Shown piece by piece: positions 26,234 to 34,772 of a DNA stretch of 64,000 nt. The stretch is from G965261775 sp965261775 (lineage in GTDB: Bacteria; Pseudomonadota; Gammaproteobacteria; Eutrophobiales; Eutrophobiaceae): the NCBI GenBank assembly GCA_965261775.1, contig OZ253477.1, positions 1 to 64,000 on the forward strand. The letters run 5' to 3'. The position numbers were made by a program, and so were the translations under genes. The notes under the pieces are model-generated. The model searched no databases, was not told the origin of the DNA, and saw only the letters and a program-made list of their open reading frames with translations. Each line of letters begins with the position of its first letter. Position 1 is the first letter of the stretch.

Positions 26234-27048
26234 ATGAACCCTATAATCGCCTTAAATAATGCGGTGATTAGTATGTGGCTCCATGAACACCAAAACTGGC
26301 CGAACTTTACGTGGGACGCTGAGGCTCTCGCTGCCAAACTGGCTGATATACGCCACCGTCAGGGACGGTTACCGGGGCGCATGGAGGGGCTTGGTTTTGA
26401 TCTTAAACGTGAAGCCAGCCTTACCACCTTGACCAATGATGTGGTGAAGTCATCGGCCATTGAAGGCGAGGACCTCCGTCCGGCAGAAGTACGCTCTTCC
26501 ATCGCTCGCAGATTGGGAATTGATATCGCCGGGTTGATCCCTGCCAGCCACGATCGTTTGAAGATGGAAATGGACGGATTGCAAGAGCGATTGGCGATAT
26601 GGGGCTGGCGCACGCTGACGGCATGCCAGACCGTTTCTATAGCATGTCCTCTCAAATAGAGGCCGAGCGTAAGAATTACTACGACCAGCTTGAAAAGCAG
26701 CAACGCGGCTCACCCGATATCACGGACTGGCTCGCATGGTTTTTAGATTGTCTTGGGCGGGCGATTTCAAATGCTGAAACCACGCTTGGCCGTGTTCTGT
26801 TCAAGGCGCAGTTGTGGGACAAAATCAATCAGAATCCGGTCAATGACCGCCAACGCTTGATCATAAACAAAATGCTTGAGGATGATTTTGAAGGATATAT
26901 GAACACGTCCAAATACGCTGAACTGGTAAAATGCTCTAATGACACAGCGCTCAGGGATATACAAATTTTGAAAGTACGCGGTATTTTTATTCAGAATCCC
27001 GGCGGCGGGCGCAGCACCAGTTATAAGTTGCCGGATCGGGTCAAGTGA
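26234..27048 (+). pseudogene. Fic-family gene with its catalytic core deleted
   Basis: The first part (to about 26600) is the N-terminal DUF4172 half of a Fic protein (ADIRHRQGRLPGRMEGLGFD, then VKSSAIEGEDL, the inhibitory S-x3-E-G helix). The second part (from about 26600, another frame) is the C-terminal half (DRFYSMSSQIEAERKNYYD through the winged-helix tail DPGGGRSTSYKL-like end). The stretch between, which in this family holds the HPFxDGNGR AMP-transferase motif and about 100 residues around it, is missing, and the junction also shifts the frame. The ends are well preserved, so the deletion is probably recent. Confidence 0.87.
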
Positions 27049-27064
27049 TCTTGTTTCCAGAGTA

Positions 27065-28534
27065 GTGGGCAACCCAAACCAGGCAATAGCGATCATGTGG
27101 TTTCGCCAGGATCTGCGCTTGGTGGATAACCCGGCGTGGCGTCATGCGGCGGAGACCGGGAAGCGCGTTCTGCCGTTATACATACTGGACGACGACAATA
27201 GTGGCCGCTGGAAGCCGGGAGCGGCCAGTCGTTGGTGGCTGCATGAAAGTCTGCGGGCGCTGAATGCGGATTTGAAAGGTCATTTGTGTTTCGCGCAAGG
27301 CGATGCGCTCGCCGTTCTGGAAGACCTCGTCCGACAACTGACAAAGCAGCGCCCTGTCGCGGGCGTCTATTGGAACAAGTGCTATGAGCCGTGGCGTGTC
27401 AAAAGAGACGAGGCCATAGAGAGGAGCCTGATCCGCCAGCGGGTAGCGGTTGAAACTTTTAATGGCGCACTTTTGTTTGAACCGCACCAGGCATTGAAAG
27501 ACGACGGCTCGCCCTATCAGGTCTTCACACCCTTTTACAAAAACGGCTATCTGCACCGCCCCGTTCCCCCGTTGGCGCCGTGCGGCGCGCCTAAAAAGCC
27601 CACGTTATTCAAACACGCGCTGGTCGCGTTGGACGATCTGCTATTGATGCCCGATAAGCCGTGGTGTCAAGGTATCCAACAAGCGTGGACGCCCGGGGAG
27701 GACAACGCGAAGCGACGCTTGGCGGCGTATGTGTCGCAAGGGCTTGCCGATTACACAAACAAACGCGACTACCCCGCGTGCAACAGCGTCTCGCTTTTGT
27801 CGCCGCATCTGCATTTCGGCGAATTGTCGCCCAATCAGGTTTGGCACGCCATCAGGAACAACACGCCGGGAAAGATACCTGAAGAGGTCGCGGAGGGTTT
27901 CTTGAGGCAATTGGTGTGGCGAGAGTTCTCTTATCACTTGCTGCACCATCGTCCCGAGATGCCCGACCGCAACTTGCACAAGAGGTACAACGCATTCCCG
28001 TGGGGAGACAACAAGGCTTTGCTCAAGAAGTGGCAACACGGGCAAACCGGTTATCCGATCGTAGACGCCGGTATGCGTGAACTGTGGCAAACTGGCTACA
28101 TGCACAATCGCGTTCGCATGCTCGTTGCCTCGTTTCTGACCAAGAATCTATTGATTCACTGGCGCCATGGGGCGCGATGGTTTTGGGACACGCTGGTGGA
28201 CGCCGATCTGGCCAACAACAGTAACGGTTGGCAATGGGTGGCCGGTTGCGGTGTGGACGCGGCGGCGCCCTACCGAATATTCAACCCTGTTCTTCAGGCT
28301 CAAAGGTTTGATGCGGATGGCGCTTATGTTCGCCGCTATGTTCCCGAATTAGCGGCGCTACCCGACAAGTTCATACATCGTCCCTGGGAAGCGCCCGCGG
28401 ACATCTTAACGGAGGCGAAAATCAAACTGGGGACAACTTATCCGCATCCTGTTGTCGATTTGGTATCTTCAAGAGAGCGTGCCAAAAAGATTTATAAGGA
28501 AGTGTTGCAACGCAGGGCTGATCGTTTGTCATGA
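27065..28534 (+). CDS. phrB: Deoxyribodipyrimidine photolyase
   Basis: Light-dependent repair of cyclobutane pyrimidine dimers. 489 residues, class I CPD photolyase. The N-terminal chromophore-binding domain starts IMWFRQDLRL, and the FAD-binding domain includes TGYPIVDAGMREL and the signature WQWVAGCGVDAAAPYRIFNP. The GTG at 27065 is the only start giving the usual N-terminus besides an internal ATG at 27095. The duplicated stub at 15839 has ATG at the same codon. Bases 27066-27118 repeat there exactly. A small exported nuclease gene follows. Confidence 0.95.
   Translation: MGNPNQAIAIMWFRQDLRLVDNPAWRHAAETGKRVLPLYILDDDNSGRWKPGAASRWWLHESLRALNADLKGHLCFAQGDALAVLEDLVRQLTKQRPVAGVYWNKCYEPWRVKRDEAIERSLIRQRVAVETFNGALLFEPHQALKDDGSPYQVFTPFYKNGYLHRPVPPLAPCGAPKKPTLFKHALVALDDLLLMPDKPWCQGIQQAWTPGEDNAKRRLAAYVSQGLADYTNKRDYPACNSVSLLSPHLHFGELSPNQVWHAIRNNTPGKIPEEVAEGFLRQLVWREFSYHLLHHRPEMPDRNLHKRYNAFPWGDNKALLKKWQHGQTGYPIVDAGMRELWQTGYMHNRVRMLVASFLTKNLLIHWRHGARWFWDTLVDADLANNSNGWQWVAGCGVDAAAPYRIFNPVLQAQRFDADGAYVRRYVPELAALPDKFIHRPWEAPADILTEAKIKLGTTYPHPVVDLVSSRERAKKIYKEVLQRRADRLS
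27066..27118. repeat. 53-bp direct repeat, copy 2 (photolyase start)
   Basis: Second copy of the perfect 53-base repeat at 15840-15892, here at the 5' end of the intact photolyase gene and in the same orientation. Confidence 0.9.
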
Positions 28535-28562
28535 ATGCGGGGAGTGGGGGGTGACGTTCTTT

Positions 28563-28586
28563 CGCCTGCCTGGCGGCAGACAGGCG
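28563..28586. repeat. REP-like hairpin between phrB and the nuclease gene
   Basis: CGCCTG and CAGGCG arms enclose CCTGGCGGCAGA, followed by GGAATGACGG. This is the look of short dispersed palindromic repeats found between genes in many proteobacteria. It may also slow transcription out of phrB. No second copy was noticed in the window. Confidence 0.5.
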
Positions 28587-28609
28587 GGAATGACGGTGGA
28601 AAGGTAAGA

Positions 28610-29149
28610 ATGCATAAAAAAATAATGTTTGGCTGTGGTGTGTTAGTCGCTGTGATCGCATTCATTGCGATTATGACAAGCTGCTATTCTTTTGATCCAC
28701 TGCTCGTCGCGGACGTGCGCGTTGTGGACGGCGACAGTTTGTCATCGTCCACTGGCGGGCAAATGCGTCTGCTGTGTATTGACGCGCCCGAATATGCACA
28801 ACCCGGCGGGATAGCCGCGCGTCAGGCGTTGAGAGACTTCATCAAAGGTGAAACCGTCGTCCATAAGCGCGGCGTCGACTCACATAACAGAGCGTTGGTC
28901 ATCCTCACCGCGCACAAAGACGATGCACAACAAACCGTTAATGTGGAGATGGTGCGCCAAGGGCACGCCTGGGTGTATCGACGCTATGCCGACGTGTGTG
29001 GCATTCCGCGTCAAGTGTTGTGTGTAGCGGAAAGAGAAGCGCGAGAAGCACGTCGCGGTTTATGGGGCGCAACCGCGCCCGTCCCACCGTGGCGGTGGCG
29101 GCACGGCAAACTGCGCTCGCTCAAACGGTTCCCGCCCTGTGAGGCTTGA
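28610..29149 (+). CDS. Exported thermonuclease-like (SNase) protein
   Basis: A 179-residue Staphylococcal-nuclease-fold protein. The N-terminus MHKKIMFGCGVLVAVIAFIA is a signal peptide or anchor ending in MTSC, a possible lipobox. The catalytic region shows VVDGDSLSS, MRLLCIDAPEYAQPG (Arg and Glu of the active site) and SHNRALVIL (second Arg). The C-terminal WVYRRYAD and ARRGLWG motifs are typical. ATG 28610 is preceded by GGAAAGG. It probably cuts DNA or RNA outside the cytoplasm, for nutrition or defence. Confidence 0.82.
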   Translation: MHKKIMFGCGVLVAVIAFIAIMTSCYSFDPLLVADVRVVDGDSLSSSTGGQMRLLCIDAPEYAQPGGIAARQALRDFIKGETVVHKRGVDSHNRALVILTAHKDDAQQTVNVEMVRQGHAWVYRRYADVCGIPRQVLCVAEREAREARRGLWGATAPVPPWRWRHGKLRSLKRFPPCEA

Positions 29150-29367
29150 TATCGATTTGACGCCAGGTCACCCCATTCAGCCTTATTTCAATATGGCGAG
29201 GGTGTTGGTCGTCTGTATCGTCCGGTGGTTCGTCTCGCGCAATGCCGGGACTTGGGGCGAGGTTGTTCGGTGTGAGGGAAGGGGAGGGCATTGATTTAAT
29301 TTCACGATTGAATTTGCCAATCTCCGTTCGTGACTACGTGGAGTCTTATAAAATCTTTTGTATCAGG

Positions 29368-32300
29368 CTATCCTTTATTAGCATCGGCAATGATATTTTC
29401 AGCTTGTTGTTCATAGTATTTTGCCAAGTCTTTCAATGTAACGGCAAATCGATGAAAACCGGCGTTTTCCAACGCTTCAGCTTTATCTCGATACTTCTCA
29501 GCCAGTTCCTTTTCTGGCTTTCCCGTCGGATCAACCCAATGAATACCTCGCGCATTAGTTTCCCCCATGTCAAAACCACTTCGCATGTCATCAAAAGCAG
29601 GCTCATCGCTATTTAAAGCCGATGCAACATTGCGGTGTATCCACAACCCATCAGGGTCGGATGGAGCGTGAATCAAAACATTGCCAATATGGGTGAAGGC
29701 CACTTCAAGGCGTCCGGATTCCTCACAGAGTGCTCTAACCTTTAGAAGCCATTTGTTAAATGCCTCTGCGTTAAACGTTCCATCTTCTTGCAACCCCGGA
29801 CAGGTTTTCCATTTGTTCAACAGCTTGTATGCCTTGATTGCCTCTTCCTGTGAAGTGCCTGTATGCTTTTGCGATGATTTCTCTTCATTTTTGGAGCGGT
29901 AAACCAATTTGATCACATCACAAAAAAACTCCGGGTCGTTGGCCAACCTGCTCCCAAGAAATTTAGGTTCGGTTTCTATATCATCGTCGCATAGAAGCGA
30001 GATATATGCCCATTCTATTTTATAGAGATGTTCTTTAGCGACAGACGGCTTTGACTGAAGAAATTCGGTCAAATTAGCGATACGATATCTATCCATAAAA
30101 ACTACAGGCTCTCTGGAAGAAGTTCCTTCAAGCAATGCTCGCACGCACAGACTAACGTTAACGGGCTGCTTATTACGCGCGTAATACAAACAGTTGATTG
30201 CCGCATGCGGCCTGCCGTGGTCAATAAGCTTTACAACAGCATCGTCAAGCCCACATTTATGGAAAATAGCTTCAGCGCCATTGGCGTCAGTACGAGACCA
30301 GTATTCACTTTGGTCATCTTTAAGCCATTTGGAAGCGCGATCCCATGTCCCTTTGATAAAGGGCAAACAGGTCAAAAAACAGCCTACCTGCTTCGGGGTC
30401 CAATTTGATCTATCAATAGAGTCGCACCATTGCCAACTTTTGTTGTAATATCGCTTCCACACAAAGCCCTTTACTAAATCCCTTTTCCTTTTGCCTGCCA
30501 TGTCCAGGAAAGATGGGAAAAGAAACTGTTCAATACTTTCATCCTCAATAACGCCAAGCGCATACCCCACTTGATATGGTGAAGCGACTGTTTCGGCAAA
30601 TCGGGCAACCTCCTGGATGCCGCCTTGCTGGAAGATCTCTGCAACCGCCGCCTTTTTTCTCTCCTCAAATTTCTCTTGCTGCTCCTCCAAATCGCCATCC
30701 GGATCGTAGAAATCAGTTTCATGATCGGTAAAAAGGTGTTTATGCAGAGCAAATAAATTTTTCGGCGTCAGCGGTTCGGTAACTTTTTCAATACAGGTCA
30801 CCCGTTCGTCAGACAATGCCCATTTTGCATGAGCATACTGACGATGTTTTTTTGCGAATTTTGTCAGATGGTCCCAAAGCAAAATGCGCTGATCTTCAGG
30901 GAGTTCAGCAATAGAGATTGACCCAAGAGTTTCTATAAGTTTATCAAATGCAGGAGGGGGTAAGCTATCAAACTGATCAATCAGTTTAGAAAGCCGATTA
31001 GCGTCAACACCAGCGGCATCTACTGCAATATCTGCATAAAAATACACCTGTTCCCAATAATCTTCGGGCGTTACGTCTTTCTTCCAGTCATGCGGGACTA
31101 TCTTTCGCCACTGTGGTTTATGCGTGCCTGCAGAAGATTGATGCTGATCAGGCAGAAGCTGGATGACCAACTCAAACGTCTTATCAGGGTATTCTGCTAA
31201 GAGAGTCTCTATCGCCACCCTACGTTTAGCAATGGATGCCCGTGTTTGGGGAAACCACGGCAGCAAAATAGTCACCAGAGAATTGAATGGACGATTGGCC
31301 CATTGACCGCCGGGGTCATGCTCGTCAAGGGCTCCGAGCATTGTACAAGCACGGACAAAATAGTCTTCATCCCAGGCCAGCCCTTCCAGAGCCCATGGCA
31401 GACCCGTGATATAGTTTCTTCCAAGGAGACCACCGCCTTCTTGAGCAAAAAGTTGGTCAAAAGGACAAGGCGTCACTCGCAGGGTCTTCTCAACTGTTTT
31501 TAAGAATTCATCCGGAGCGGCTTCGGCCAATGCAGGCAACATATCATTCAGGTTGCCCCAAATAGTGTGGTCGGCATCAGAAAATATCTCTCTTACACTA
31601 AGAGTGCTGGTTATTTCGACTTTTCCTTGCGAACACTTGCTACATACGCCGGGTTGACTGCCCAAGATAGCCAACCCCTCGGCAATCCCTTTTCGCAGTT
31701 CATAGGAATGTTGCGGGACCGCCCCGTACACTTTGGCCATATGTCGTTCATTGACTGGCAAGTTGAAAGCAGGATCAGGCTCTTTCAGTACGGCAACGGC
31801 AACAGACTGAAATCTGTCCAGATCCTTATCAAGGACGCATGGCGCCAACCACTTCCAAATGTCATATCTATCAACCACTTTCCAAACACTGCCTTTGACT
31901 GATAATGGACTATCAGAGAAATTTAATATTTCCCGCGCCTTCTGCAACCAATCGTCATAACTGATGCCATGCAACCGGGCAATAGCTTCTTTATCGCTTT
32001 CTCTACGGTCATCCCACTGCCCGATCAATGCCACTTGCGCCAAATAAACGGCATGAGGATGTTTCGCCCACTCAGGTTTCCCTTTTTCTTGAACCGCCTG
32101 AAATTTCTCAGGCATTTTCACCACCATTTTTGGCTCAAAGACTTTCAGAACATCTTTCGGAAAATTGTCGCGCGTGATTGTTCCGGCATGTTTATTCTGC
32201 TGCTGTACGATATTAACGATTCTAGACCAAACCCACTGCGGATATTTGGGATGGAATTGAGAAATATGAGAATGCAACAGAGACAAGAAAAATCCATCCT

Positions 32301-32904
32301 CTCTATCCAAGTCACAATCAAGCAAATAAAAATGTTTCAGAAAATTATGCAATTCCTCTTTTGAAACATCGTTACTGCCGTTCGCATTCTTCAGATGATG
32401 TTGGATAGCCTGAAGTTTTTCTTCGCACTTTGCCGGCCTATAGGTTGCCGTTTTCACACGCCTAAAAAAAATATTCGCACTTGGCACGTATTTCGCTTGA
32501 TCTAGTAACCATGACACATTTTCCTTATCTGTACGATTAAGAAGACCCGTTATCAGAGCAATAACATCCTTGCCTTTTACAAACACATCGGGATTATTAA
32601 AATCATTCCAGGCAGATTGAATCACATCACCAAATGAATCACTGCTTTTAGTAAATTTCATGGAACATTTTATATTCCCCAACAGTTTTCTGCGTTCCTT
32701 ATTGTTTTGAACAACAACCAAGAGATCGTCTGTACAAAAGCCATCAATCCTGGTTTGTAGCTGTATCTCCACAATGGGCCAGCGAGGAAGATAAGGCGCG
32801 AACCCTCTTGCAAGCATCAATGTGACAAAAAAAGCCTGTACACGGGATTCAAAAATATGGCCGGAACCTCCAGTTGCTGACGAACTGCTTAATTCTTTTA
32901 CCAT
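29368..32904 (-). CDS. 1178-residue protein with Cap4/DUF4297-like nuclease start, unknown C-terminus
   Basis: Residues 1-150 resemble the Mrr/Cap4-like nuclease domain seen at the start of Avs- and CBASS-type effectors: GGSGHIFESRVQAFF, then TDDLLVVV (D59-D60), then GNIKCSMKF (N77-x-K79, where active members usually have Q or E before x-K), followed by a WNDFNNPDVF segment. The remaining about 1000 residues are soluble, alpha-helical and Trp-rich, with no Walker A motif, so it is not a STAND NTPase. ATG 32904 is preferred because the 69 codons upstream in this frame are the shadow of an hsdS tail. It lies where hsdR would be expected in a type I R-M locus. Confidence 0.7.
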   Translation of the reverse strand: MVKELSSSSATGGSGHIFESRVQAFFVTLMLARGFAPYLPRWPIVEIQLQTRIDGFCTDDLLVVVQNNKERRKLLGNIKCSMKFTKSSDSFGDVIQSAWNDFNNPDVFVKGKDVIALITGLLNRTDKENVSWLLDQAKYVPSANIFFRRVKTATYRPAKCEEKLQAIQHHLKNANGSNDVSKEELHNFLKHFYLLDCDLDREDGFFLSLLHSHISQFHPKYPQWVWSRIVNIVQQQNKHAGTITRDNFPKDVLKVFEPKMVVKMPEKFQAVQEKGKPEWAKHPHAVYLAQVALIGQWDDRRESDKEAIARLHGISYDDWLQKAREILNFSDSPLSVKGSVWKVVDRYDIWKWLAPCVLDKDLDRFQSVAVAVLKEPDPAFNLPVNERHMAKVYGAVPQHSYELRKGIAEGLAILGSQPGVCSKCSQGKVEITSTLSVREIFSDADHTIWGNLNDMLPALAEAAPDEFLKTVEKTLRVTPCPFDQLFAQEGGGLLGRNYITGLPWALEGLAWDEDYFVRACTMLGALDEHDPGGQWANRPFNSLVTILLPWFPQTRASIAKRRVAIETLLAEYPDKTFELVIQLLPDQHQSSAGTHKPQWRKIVPHDWKKDVTPEDYWEQVYFYADIAVDAAGVDANRLSKLIDQFDSLPPPAFDKLIETLGSISIAELPEDQRILLWDHLTKFAKKHRQYAHAKWALSDERVTCIEKVTEPLTPKNLFALHKHLFTDHETDFYDPDGDLEEQQEKFEERKKAAVAEIFQQGGIQEVARFAETVASPYQVGYALGVIEDESIEQFLFPSFLDMAGKRKRDLVKGFVWKRYYNKSWQWCDSIDRSNWTPKQVGCFLTCLPFIKGTWDRASKWLKDDQSEYWSRTDANGAEAIFHKCGLDDAVVKLIDHGRPHAAINCLYYARNKQPVNVSLCVRALLEGTSSREPVVFMDRYRIANLTEFLQSKPSVAKEHLYKIEWAYISLLCDDDIETEPKFLGSRLANDPEFFCDVIKLVYRSKNEEKSSQKHTGTSQEEAIKAYKLLNKWKTCPGLQEDGTFNAEAFNKWLLKVRALCEESGRLEVAFTHIGNVLIHAPSDPDGLWIHRNVASALNSDEPAFDDMRSGFDMGETNARGIHWVDPTGKPEKELAEKYRDKAEALENAGFHRFAVTLKDLAKYYEQQAENIIADANKG

Positions 32905-32906
32905 AA

Positions 32907-33092
32907 TTACGTTTTCGTATGCTGATGAAATGCTTTCGGTTCTATCCGCCATTCGCCGGTGAGCAACTTTTGCATCAGGTCGCACTTTAGCTCGCGGTAT
33001 TTTTCGGCAGGCTGTTTGAGCAGGGCGATCTCTTGTTTGTCTTTGTCGCCAGCGGCGTCCATATGTGAGACTGCCCACGCCATGCGGGTCAC
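32907..33092 (-). pseudogene. hsdS: C-terminal tail of a type I specificity subunit
   Basis: The frame encodes EIALLKQPAEKYRELKCD followed by LMQKLLTGEWRI, the typical C-terminal helix of HsdS subunits. The target-recognition domains are gone and the fragment abuts the fic stop, overlapping it by a few bases. Together with the hsdM remnant at 34.6 kb it marks a former hsdM-fic-hsdS locus. Confidence 0.75.
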
Positions 33093-34246
33093 TGGCGCTT
33101 CTGCCCCACAAGTAAATCCACGTAGTCGCGGAATACGAACTTGCGATTGCGCTTCTGGCCCGTCATTTCCACGAGGATGCCCAGGTCGACGAATTTTTTG
33201 ACCAGTATTTGACTGAGTGGCGGACTACATCCTAAATGCCGTTGTATATCTCCAGTCGTCACAATAGGCTTGTGATAAAGGTGCTCAAGCAAGCGGATCC
33301 CTTTTTCAGTTCTCCGCCCCAGTACAGGCGGAATGCTCTTTCTTGCCCGGGCGTCATAATCAAGAAGTTTTTGGGTGACTTGAATGCCATCTTTTGCGGT
33401 GTGTGCCACGGCCTCCAAAAAGAAGGAAACCCACTTAACCACGCCATCGTCATGTTCTCTGGCGTTGTCCAGCATAAGGTAATAATCCTTTCTGTTTTGC
33501 TCTAAAAAAGTTGAAATGTACAGAATGGGGTATTTGAGGATTTTTCGCTCTAACAGGTACAGGGAGATGAGCATTCTGCCCATACGGCCATTGCCATCCA
33601 AAAAAGGGTGAATCGTTTCAAACTGGTAATGGATGAGCGCGGCGTCGATGAGTTCCGGTAGCGGTGAGTTTTGATCTTGAATAAATTTCTCCAGGTCACT
33701 CATCAACTCTGCAACATGTTCGTGAGACGGTGGGACAAAATGCGCATTACCCGGGCGACTGCCACCAATCCAGTTTTGGCTGTTTCTAAATTCTCCGGGC
33801 TGTTTGTTTTTCCCCCGGTTTTGTGAGAGCAGAATGCGGTGAGCGCTCTTGATAATGCGGTTGCACAGGGGCAGTTCTTCAAGCTCGTCAGTCGCATGTT
33901 TCATCGCTTTAATATACGCTGACACTTCATGCCAGTCATTGCGTTTTTCGGGCGCGACTTGCTTTTCCTCTTTGAAAGCATCTACGATGCTTGTCTGGGT
34001 GCCTTCAATACGGCTGGAAAGCGTGGCCTCTTTATTTGTATAGGCACGCATGAATAAATCGGGGTTGGGCATTTTCTTTATGAGAGACGCAAACTCCCCC
34101 AGAGCAAGCGAGGCATCTTGAACTTGTCGCATGACGCCGGTGAAGTTTAATGCACGGCTTGCCTGTAAACTTGCGGGCAAAAAATAGTCGTAATCCGCGG
34201 GGGCCTTACGCCGGGAACCAGGAAATTCAGAAGGGAGGAAAGACAT
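33089..34246 (-). CDS. Fic-family protein (AMP transferase)
   Basis: A 385-residue intact Fic protein, transferring AMP or a related group to a target protein. The inhibitory motif S77-x3-E81-G82 lies in LSSRIEGT, the catalytic motif HPFLDGNGR at 213-221, and a C-terminal winged helix (about 300-375) suggests DNA binding and autoregulation. fic genes commonly sit between hsdM and hsdS in type I R-M loci, and the remnants on either side agree with that. Upstream are four 41-bp repeats, the nearest overlapping the ATG, with no Shine-Dalgarno, so the message may be leaderless. Confidence 0.93.
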   Translation of the reverse strand: MSFLPSEFPGSRRKAPADYDYFLPASLQASRALNFTGVMRQVQDASLALGEFASLIKKMPNPDLFMRAYTNKEATLSSRIEGTQTSIVDAFKEEKQVAPEKRNDWHEVSAYIKAMKHATDELEELPLCNRIIKSAHRILLSQNRGKNKQPGEFRNSQNWIGGSRPGNAHFVPPSHEHVAELMSDLEKFIQDQNSPLPELIDAALIHYQFETIHPFLDGNGRMGRMLISLYLLERKILKYPILYISTFLEQNRKDYYLMLDNAREHDDGVVKWVSFFLEAVAHTAKDGIQVTQKLLDYDARARKSIPPVLGRRTEKGIRLLEHLYHKPIVTTGDIQRHLGCSPPLSQILVKKFVDLGILVEMTGQKRNRKFVFRDYVDLLVGQKRQ

Positions 34247-34407
34247 ATTATAACTATTTATAATGATAGTTTAACCATAAAACTCATATTATAACTATTT
34301 ATAATTACAGTTTAATCATAAAACTCATATTATAACTATTTATAATAATAGTTTAACCATAAAACTCATATTATAAATATTCTTAATTTCACTTTATGGT
34401 TAAAACT
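34244..34407. repeat. Four tandem 41-bp AT-rich repeats upstream of fic
   Basis: Copies begin at 34244, 34285, 34326 and 34367, exactly 41 bases apart. The first three differ at only a few positions and the fourth is diverged. Each unit holds internal inverted repeats (AACTAT..ATAGTT and a TTATGGTTAAAC box on the fic strand) and a TATAAT. The first unit overlaps the fic start codon. There are no unique spacers, so it is not CRISPR. They are best read as iterated operators or promoters for fic, possibly bound by its own winged helix. Confidence 0.9.
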
Positions 34408-34484
34408 ACCTTAATAGTAAATTATTCATCTCATTTATAAGGTAAGTTTTACTACAGGTGCCTCTAACGCTGTTTTATCGCTTG

Positions 34485-34770
34485 TCGCGAACAAGGGTTT
34501 CAATCTCTTTTTGAACGTCCTTGATATCAATCTCGGTTTCCTTCAGTTTTTTTCTGATCCGGCCTTCGGCAGTGCCGCGAAACAGGACGCCATGCGGCAT
34601 AATCCCCGCCACACGATCGTTTTTATTGAACGGCGACTTCAATCATATGGCTGATAAAGGCATGGTCGCCTTTTGATTTCGGTGGTATACCGCGCCAGCA
34701 GCGTTTGCCGGGGGCGGTCCCGGCCTCGTTGATTCCCCACTTATCCGGTGAAAACGCCAGATTGGCGACC
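34485..34770 (-). pseudogene. hsdM: C-terminal remnant of a second hsdM
   Basis: Frames together read VANLAFSPDKWGINEAG, GKRCWRGIPPKSKGDHAFIS, HMIEV, then after a shift RVAGIMPHGVLFRGTAEGRI and EIDIKDVQKEIETLVRDKR. This matches the segment after the NPP(F/Y) motif of an HsdM subunit and its C-terminal tail, with most of the protein deleted and one frameshift near 34630. It directly abuts the argG stop codon and precedes the fic repeats. Confidence 0.75.
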
Positions 34771-34772
34771 GG

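Noticed and set aside
32905..33111. 69-residue N-terminal extension of the 1178-residue protein
   Set aside because: The extension overlaps the hsdS tail, which reads convincingly in another frame; conserved-looking sequence begins at the ATG at 32904.
34244..34407. Possible CRISPR array
   Set aside because: The units are directly abutting 41-bp repeats with no unique spacers and no cas genes nearby.
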